Shown: one piece after another, positions 5,916-9,548 of the stretch
Layout of the letters: every line of letters begins with the position of its first letter
How positions within the stretch are numbered: the stretch's first letter is position 1
NCBI GenBank assembly: GCA_020833205.1
Contig: JAJHQT010000031.1
Coordinates: forward strand, 1-9,548
Length of the DNA: 9,548 bases
Direction: 5' to 3'
Origin: Pyrobaculum sp.
Lineage (GTDB): Archaea; Thermoproteota; Thermoprotei; Thermoproteales; Thermoproteaceae
Notes under the pieces: generated by a model
Told to the model about the DNA's origin: nothing
The model's database searches: none
Seen by the model: the letters and a program-made list of their open reading frames with translations, nothing else
Translations under genes and position numbers: made by a program

Positions 5916-6622
5916 TGTACTTCGTCGCGCCCCGTCAGTTGATCTTCCCAGGAGACGTAGTGGCTACGGCAGACAGCAAAGTGGAGGGCCCCGTCTACCT
6001 AGACAACGGGAGGTATAGAAGCCTCGTAGTGGGTCTTGTGGAGTTCAGAGACGACGGAGTAGTCATAGTGCCGCTGGAGGGCGTATACAAGCCGAAGAAG
6101 GGCGACCTCGTCGTGGGCTACGTCACAGACGTCTTAGCCACCGGGTGGGAGGTAGACGTCAAATCGTTTATGCCGGCTTATCTGCCCGTGGGCGAGGCGT
6201 TGCATAAACACGTCGACTTGGAGACCACGCCTTTGACCACGTTTCTCAACATAGGCGACGTCGTGGTGGCTAAGGTAAAAGACGTAGACCTCACAGACGA
6301 GTATCCCATCATATTGACTCTGAAAGAGGATAGAGTGGGCAAGGTCGAGAGCGGCACCGTCGTAGAGATAGCCCCAGTAAAGGTGCCTCGAGTAATAGGG
6401 AGGAAGGGAAGTATGTTGAACACGTTGATGGAGCTAGGGTGCGACATCGTGGTGGGTCAAAACGGCAGGATCTGGGTTAGATGTAAAGACGCGCATGACG
6501 AAGTTTTCCTCGCCTCTATCATTAGGAAGATAGAGGCGGAAAGCCACGTAATGGGTCTGACGGATAGAGTAAAGGCGGAGATAGAAAACTATAAGAGAAC
6601 GAAGCAACAGGCGGCTGTATGA
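5915..6622 (+). CDS. rrp4: Exosome RNA-binding cap protein Rrp4
   Basis: Cap subunit of the archaeal exosome. Three copies sit on the Rrp41/Rrp42 hexamer and guide RNA, preferentially poly(A)-rich, into the central channel. The 235-residue protein has the expected parts: an N-terminal domain beginning RQLIFPGDVVATAD (about 1-58), an S1 domain (about 60-137, KKGDLVVGYVTDV onward), and a KH domain (about 145-215) with the loop GRKG at 162-165. A lysine/glutamine-rich tail follows. The start overlaps the SBDS stop by one base, and the end overlaps the rrp41 start by four bases (ATGA, 6619-6622), so translation is probably coupled. No Csl4 or DnaG gene, the alternative cap proteins, is present in the window. 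Confidence 0.97.
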   Translation: MYFVAPRQLIFPGDVVATADSKVEGPVYLDNGRYRSLVVGLVEFRDDGVVIVPLEGVYKPKKGDLVVGYVTDVLATGWEVDVKSFMPAYLPVGEALHKHVDLETTPLTTFLNIGDVVVAKVKDVDLTDEYPIILTLKEDRVGKVESGTVVEIAPVKVPRVIGRKGSMLNTLMELGCDIVVGQNGRIWVRCKDAHDEVFLASIIRKIEAESHVMGLTDRVKAEIENYKRTKQQAAV

Positions 6623-7356
6623 AATCGCCTGTGCCGTTGCTTCAAAACGGCTTGCGGGCCGACGGCAGAGCGCCTGACCAGATGCGCGAAGTCAACATAG
6701 CAGTAGGGGTGGTGAGCAACGCCGATGGGTCGGCGGTGGTTTCCTACGGGCTGACCACCGCCGTCGCGGCGGTATACGGGCCTAGAGAGGCCCACCCCCG
6801 CCACCTCGCCCTGCCCGACCGCGGCATTATGCGCGTCCGTTACCACATGGCGCCTTTCAGCACAAAAGATGAGCGTAAAAGCCCCACGCCCTCCAGACGC
6901 GAGATTGAGATAAGTAAGGTGTTGAGAGAAGCTTTGGAACCTGCGGTTGTGCTCGAGCAGTATCCCAGGTCGAGAATTGACGTGTTTATAGAAATTCTGC
7001 AGGCAGACGGCTCGACACGCGTGGCTTCGCTTACAGCCGCCTCGCTGGCTTTGGCCGACGCCGGCATATATATGCGAGACTTGGTAATAGGGGTCTCCGT
7101 AGGTCTTGTGGATAACACCGTGGTGCTTGACTTGAACGGCCTCGAGGATCAATACGGCGAGGGCGACCTCCCTGTGGGCTATATGCCGAATCTTAAGCGG
7201 TTTACTCTGCTTCAACTAGACGGCGCCTGGACAAGAGATAAATTCCTAGAGGCCATAGGCCTAGCGGTCAAAGGCGCTGAGTACGTCTACCAGAAGGCGC
7301 GCGACGCCTTGAAAAATAAGTATATGTCTATAGCTGAGGAGATATACGGGAGGTAA
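6619..7356 (+). CDS. rrp41: Exosome catalytic subunit Rrp41
   Basis: RNase PH-family subunit carrying the phosphorolytic 3'-5' exoribonuclease site of the archaeal exosome. It also adds A-rich tails when nucleoside diphosphate is abundant. The 245 residues match the family. Visible features are the N-terminal RADGRAPDQMREV (13-25), the basic segment with SPTPSRREIE (88-97), the phosphate/active-site region ADGSTRVASLTAASLAL (129-145), and EDQYGEGDLPVGYMP (176-190). Asp183 corresponds to the catalytic acid in other archaeal Rrp41 proteins. The site looks complete, so the enzyme should be active together with Rrp42. The start overlaps rrp4 by four bases, and the stop forms TAATG with the rrp42 start. 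Confidence 0.97.
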   Translation: MKSPVPLLQNGLRADGRAPDQMREVNIAVGVVSNADGSAVVSYGLTTAVAAVYGPREAHPRHLALPDRGIMRVRYHMAPFSTKDERKSPTPSRREIEISKVLREALEPAVVLEQYPRSRIDVFIEILQADGSTRVASLTAASLALADAGIYMRDLVIGVSVGLVDNTVVLDLNGLEDQYGEGDLPVGYMPNLKRFTLLQLDGAWTRDKFLEAIGLAVKGAEYVYQKARDALKNKYMSIAEEIYGR

Positions 7357-8177
7357 TGGCATCCATATCCCCTCACGGTAGAAAGTTCATCAGCTATCTG
7401 CGCCGGGAGCAGATCAAGAGGCTACTCTCTACGAGGTACAGGGTGGACGGGAGGGGGCCGGAGCAGGTTAGAGACGTGGAGGTAAAAGTCGGCGTTGTGA
7501 AGACGGCAGACGGCTCCGCGGAGGTGAGGCTTGGGAGGACGCATGTTGTTGCCGGCGTCAAGGTGGGGCTGGGCCAGCCGTTCCCTGACGCCCCAGGCGA
7601 AGGCGTTTTGGTGGTCAACGCAGAGGTCTTGCCTCACGCATCGCCTTACACAGAAGTGGGGCCGCCAGATGAGTCCGCTATCGAGCTCGCAAGGGTTGTA
7701 GACCGCGGGATTAGACACTGCGGGTGCGTGGACTTTAAGAAGCTGGTGGTAGAGGGCGGCAAGGCCTACGTCCTCTGGGTCGACCTCTACGTGATAAACG
7801 ACGACGGAAATTTGGTAGACGCCGCGAACCTCGCCGCCGTAGTTGCTTTGAAAAACACACAACTGCCAGCCGTCGCCAAAGACGAGACGGGGATTAGACT
7901 TGACCGCAACAACAAGACGCCCCTCCCCGTGGAGGTTTCCAAAGCTCCGGTAGCCGTTTCAGTCGGCAAGATTGGGAACGTGTTGCTCCTAGACCCAACG
8001 TTTGAAGAGGAGCTCAGCCTAGAAGGCAGAATCACCTTTACATTCTCAGAAGATAAAATAGTCGCCGCCCAGAAGACGCTTGGGTATTTCACGCAGGCGG
8101 AGCTAGAAACAGCCCTCAGCTTAGCGCTAAAGGGAAGAGACAGATTGTTCGAAGCGCTTAAGAGCGTTATTGGCTGA
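7356..8177 (+). CDS. rrp42: Exosome non-catalytic subunit Rrp42
   Basis: RNase PH-fold partner of Rrp41. Three Rrp41-Rrp42 dimers form the hexameric exosome ring, in which Rrp42 helps bind RNA but does not catalyse. The 273 residues match archaeal Rrp42. Features: an N-terminal extension (about 1-28), then RVDGRGPEQVRDVEVKVGVV (29-48), the LPHASPYTEVGPPDE region, VDRGIRHCGCVDFKKLVV and LWVDLYVINDDGNLVDAANLAA. The catalytic Asp motif of Rrp41 (GDLP) is replaced by a different sequence, consistent with a structural role. The ATG at 7356 overlaps the rrp41 stop by one base. The stop codon is the loop of an 8-bp hairpin (8168-8186), and the operon appears to end here. Confidence 0.97.
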   Translation: MASISPHGRKFISYLRREQIKRLLSTRYRVDGRGPEQVRDVEVKVGVVKTADGSAEVRLGRTHVVAGVKVGLGQPFPDAPGEGVLVVNAEVLPHASPYTEVGPPDESAIELARVVDRGIRHCGCVDFKKLVVEGGKAYVLWVDLYVINDDGNLVDAANLAAVVALKNTQLPAVAKDETGIRLDRNNKTPLPVEVSKAPVAVSVGKIGNVLLLDPTFEEELSLEGRITFTFSEDKIVAAQKTLGYFTQAELETALSLALKGRDRLFEALKSVIG

Positions 8178-8186
8178 GAGCCAATA
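8168..8186 (+). terminator. Hairpin spanning the rrp42 stop codon
   Basis: TATTGGCT-GAG-AGCCAATA is a perfect 8-bp stem with a 3-base loop; the TGA stop (8175-8177) lies at its apex. No clear T tract follows, so it may act in termination, RNA end protection or processing rather than as a classical terminator. Confidence 0.4.
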
Positions 8187-8246
8187 GTAGATGCCCAAGG
8201 ACATACGAAGATTGAGTCTTATTTCAGAAGTCTCCATTACAGAGAG

Positions 8247-8268
8247 TTCAAGACCCGCATGTCTTGAA
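8247..8268. repeat. Inverted repeat TTCAAGAC / GTCTTGAA
   Basis: A perfect 8-bp stem with a 6-base loop (CCGCAT). Its right part contains CATGTCTT (8258-8265), one of three CATGNCTT motifs in this spacer. Confidence 0.6.
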
Positions 8269-8291
8269 ATCCTAGGAGGAGCCGTATTCTA

Positions 8292-8308
8292 AAGACATGG
8301 CTTATAAT
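8292..8308 (+). repeat. 17-bp imperfect direct repeat, copy 1
   Basis: AAGACATGGCTTATAAT matches copy 2 at 8341-8357 at 15 of 17 positions, with a start-to-start distance of 49 bp. Its right end overlaps a TATA-like element. Confidence 0.6.
8302..8308 (+). promoter_or_regulatory. TATA-like element inside the spacer
   Basis: TTATAAT could direct a plus-strand transcript starting near 8328-8331. No coding sequence begins there, so any product would be an RNA or a long L37Ae leader. Confidence 0.25.
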
Positions 8309-8338
8309 TGCCTTCGATGCGGCACGAGGCGCGGGGCG

Positions 8339-8354
8339 ATAAGACATGTCTTAT
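8339..8354. repeat. 16-bp perfect palindrome ATAAGACATGTCTTAT
   Basis: This palindrome has no spacer and overlaps copy 2 of the direct repeat (8341-8357). Perfect symmetry of this length suits a dimeric protein binding site, or a hairpin-forming sequence. Confidence 0.65.
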
Positions 8355-8357
8355 TAT
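8341..8357 (+). repeat. 17-bp imperfect direct repeat, copy 2
   Basis: AAGACATGTCTTATTAT differs from copy 1 (8292-8308) at two positions. Confidence 0.6.
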
Positions 8358-8359
8358 CC

Positions 8360-8381
8360 TTGAGGTTAGACCTCAAAAAAA
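8360..8381 (-). terminator. Hairpin next to an A7 run (T7 on the minus strand)
   Basis: TTGAGGT-TAG-ACCTCAA (8360-8376) is a 7-bp stem, and A7 covers 8375-8381. Read on the minus strand, a T7 tract precedes the hairpin. T-rich tracts terminate archaeal RNA polymerase, so this could end a minus-strand transcript coming from the L37Ae promoter side. Speculative. Confidence 0.25.
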
Positions 8382-8491
8382 GACGAAATGGGGAAAGACC
8401 GAACTTAATCGAGACATATGTGAGCTTCTGAACCAAGCAGCCTCACTCTCGGCATTAACAATTTCCGAGGTTTGCCTCGCCGCTTGGATGA

Positions 8492-8507
8492 CTAGACAGG
8501 CGTCTAG
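8492..8507. repeat. Inverted repeat CTAGAC / GTCTAG
   Basis: A perfect 6-bp stem with a 4-base loop (AGGC), followed at once by the palindrome AGAGATCTCT (8506-8515). A smaller hairpin, CGAGG-TTTG-CCTCG, lies just upstream at 8466-8479. Confidence 0.5.
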
Positions 8508-8641
8508 AGATCTCTGCGGCCCTGCGGTAATACACATCAGCGACGAAGGCGCCCCCACTCACTCCGAAGGGCTGGGCTTGTTGGTCTTATGTCGACGGAG
8601 GTCGTTAACGTCTGTAGGGTGTTGCTTGTCGCCTCTCAAAG

Positions 8642-8649
8642 TATATAAA
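8642..8649 (+). promoter_or_regulatory. L37Ae TATA box
   Basis: TATATAAA is centred about 25 bp before the ATG at 8671, fitting a leaderless transcript. It is nearly symmetric and could also fire on the minus strand. Confidence 0.7.
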
Positions 8650-8670
8650 CCGCTTGTAGTAAACGTGTTC

Positions 8671-8976
8671 ATGCCTTTCAGCCACACGAAGATCGTAGGG
8701 CCGGCGGGCAGATACGGGGCGAGATACGGCATGGGGCTACGCCGCAAGGTGGCGGCCATAGAAGTGAAGCAGAGGGGTAAACATAGGTGTCCCAGCTGTA
8801 GGTCGTTGGTGAGACTAGAGAGGCTTGCCTTTGGGATATGGAGATGTCCTAAGTGTGGCTTTGTCTTCGCCGGCGGGGCATGGACGCCGCAGACTATAAT
8901 GGGCAAGACCTTAGCGCCGGAGGAGCTGAAGGAGGTTGAGGCTCAGAAGGCGCGTTGGAGAGAAGAGGCCAGGTAG
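8671..8976 (+). CDS. rpl37ae: 50S ribosomal protein L37Ae
   Basis: Zinc-ribbon protein of the large ribosomal subunit, eL43 in the unified nomenclature. The 101 residues match archaeal L37Ae. The N-terminus HTKIVGPAGRYGARYGMGLR (5-24) is typical, and the zinc ribbon has Cys40, Cys43, Cys59 and Cys62 (CPSC and CPKC). GGAWTPQT (68-75) follows, then a charged helix. The frame is open 121 codons further upstream, but that extension is not protein-like. The ATG at 8671 matches the family start and the TATA spacing. Linkage to the exosome genes is a conserved archaeal trait, although here a 493-base spacer and a separate promoter intervene. The Brix gene follows after 37 bases. Confidence 0.96.
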   Translation: MPFSHTKIVGPAGRYGARYGMGLRRKVAAIEVKQRGKHRCPSCRSLVRLERLAFGIWRCPKCGFVFAGGAWTPQTIMGKTLAPEELKEVEAQKARWREEAR

Positions 8977-8985
8977 CCGCCCCTG

Positions 8986-8992
8986 TTTATTT
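8986..8992 (+). promoter_or_regulatory. TATA-like element for the Brix gene
   Basis: TTTATTT in the 37-base gap is centred 25 bp before the ATG at 9014. It suggests a separate leaderless start, though readthrough from L37Ae is also likely. Confidence 0.45.
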
Positions 8993-9013
8993 CGGCAAAA
9001 AGAAGGCGGCTCT

Positions 9014-9548
9014 ATGTCTTGTCGCGTGGCGCTTACTACGTCTAGGAGCCCGTCTAAGATAACTCTCGAACTTATCAATGACTTAGTAAACTCACTCCCA
9101 GGCGTCGCGAAGATTGTTAGAGGTAAGAAGTCGTTTATGGCGTTGTTAGAGGAGGCGGTTGCCTGCGGAGCGCGTTACGTCGCCTTCGTATGGGATAGAC
9201 GCGGCATGCCTTCGGCGTTGTTGTTTTACGACGTAGGCCGCAGGGCGTGGAAGCCATATATGTTACGGATATCGGGCGTGAGGACTCGGAGAGACTTCCC
9301 CGTATTTGTGGCGAGGAGACCTCCGGCTAGGAGCGCCGTAATTGTGGACTTGACCAGAGGCGAGCTCGGCGACATATTCGCCGAAGTTTTTCAATACCCC
9401 CTCCTCTACGACCTAGACGCTGTCAAGGGACGTTTTGACACAGTGGTTCTGATCAAGAAGGGGGAGGGCTACGTTGTGGAGTTTTTAGGTCCCGATCTAG
9501 GGCCAAGGGCCTCTTCGCTTAAAATAAAGAAAGTAATATACAGATGTA
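9014..9548 (+). CDS. Brix-domain ribosome biogenesis protein, 3' end cut
   Basis: Archaeal Brix/Imp4-like protein, a predicted rRNA-binding factor in ribosome assembly; eukaryotic relatives include Imp4, Rpf1 and Brx1. The first 178 residues are visible and the frame is open to the window end. Family hallmarks are the N-terminal LTTSRSPSKITLELINDL (7-24) and PGVAKIVRGKKS (29-40), which match the Imp4-type start. Then comes GARYVAFVWDRRGMPSALLF, in which the paralogues read a hydrophobic strand followed by a small loop. Archaeal Brix proteins are short, so probably little is missing. The ATG at 9014 has a TATA-like element at 8986-8992. No RpoP gene, which often follows L37Ae in other archaea, lies between the two. 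Confidence 0.88.
   Translation, partial: MSCRVALTTSRSPSKITLELINDLVNSLPGVAKIVRGKKSFMALLEEAVACGARYVAFVWDRRGMPSALLFYDVGRRAWKPYMLRISGVRTRRDFPVFVARRPPARSAVIVDLTRGELGDIFAEVFQYPLLYDLDAVKGRFDTVVLIKKGEGYVVEFLGPDLGPRASSLKIKKVIYRC

Larger units (their letters stand above)
8178..8670. other. Hairpin-rich 493-base spacer with no convincing gene
   Basis: No reliable protein gene was found between rrp42 and L37Ae, although most other gaps here are under 150 bases. The L37Ae frame stays open upstream to 8308, but its translation is not protein-like and the L37Ae start is well fixed by homology. The spacer holds several perfect inverted repeats (8247-8268, 8339-8354, 8360-8376, 8466-8479, 8492-8507) and the palindrome AGAGATCTCT (8506-8515). 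It also has three CATGNCTT motifs and a TATA-like element (8302-8308). It could encode one or more structured RNAs or be a regulatory region. RNase P RNA and SRP RNA consensus elements were looked for by eye and not found. Confidence 0.5.

Noticed and set aside
8246..8254. GTTCAAGAC, resembling a tRNA T-loop
   Set aside because: The flanking bases do not form a T-stem and no D or anticodon arms were found; the sequence is better explained as half of an inverted repeat.
8381..8403. GGGGAAAGACC as an RNase P-like signature in the spacer
   Set aside because: It deviates from the conserved GGAAAGTCC core and no matching downstream conserved region was found.
8308..8670. 121-codon in-frame upstream extension of L37Ae
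   Set aside because: The translation is not protein-like, L37Ae homologues start at MPFSHTK, and a TATA box precedes the ATG at 8671.

Overview
The window looks like a chromosomal segment from a hyperthermophilic crenarchaeon, most likely Pyrobaculum or a close Thermoproteales relative. The evidence is an archaeal information-processing gene set (20S proteasome alpha subunit, SBDS, exosome Rrp4/Rrp41/Rrp42, L37Ae, a Brix protein), frequent GTG starts, and start codons that lie about 20-26 bp downstream of a TATA-like box with no Shine-Dalgarno sequence. Such leaderless transcription, together with unstable long G tracts, is described for Pyrobaculum aerophilum. No mobile element, CRISPR array or tRNA/rRNA gene was seen.

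Layout. 1-156: an unexplained coding-like fragment interrupted by a run of nine Gs. 128-1413 (minus strand): a two-gene operon, a winged-helix membrane protein followed by a HemK/Mtq2-like methyltransferase, coupled by TGATG. 1521-2246 (plus): proteasome alpha subunit. 2243-2584 (minus): an unrecognised small protein. Its 5' end overlaps head-to-head with 2544-2960 (plus), a predicted RNA-binding exosome-associated protein. 2975-3321 (plus): a small helical protein and a second coding segment in another frame that has no usable start codon, so the two are probably one frameshifted gene. 3349-4272 (minus): a P-loop ATPase-like protein with degenerate motifs, divergent from 4311-5183 (plus), an HTH-ThiN regulator of the ThiR type. 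Their two TATA boxes are interleaved in a 38-bp gap. 5217-8177 (plus): SBDS-rrp4-rrp41-rrp42, each junction overlapping by 1-4 bases. 8178-8670: almost 500 bases with no convincing gene but many hairpins and a repeated CATGNCTT motif. 8671-8976: ribosomal protein L37Ae. 9014-end: the N-terminal part of a Brix-domain ribosome biogenesis protein, cut by the window edge.

How it fits together. The core is the archaeal exosome/proteasome superoperon, which links ribosome maturation (SBDS, L37Ae, Brix), RNA processing and decay (Rrp4 cap, Rrp41/Rrp42 ring, the PF01877-like RNA binder) and protein turnover (PsmA). Here it is interrupted between psmA and SBDS by about 3 kb of less conserved genes, and between rrp42 and L37Ae by the hairpin-rich spacer. 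The points most worth following up are this spacer, the frameshifted small gene, the interleaved ATPase/ThiR promoters, the overlapping divergent gene starts at 2544-2584, and the G9 tract.
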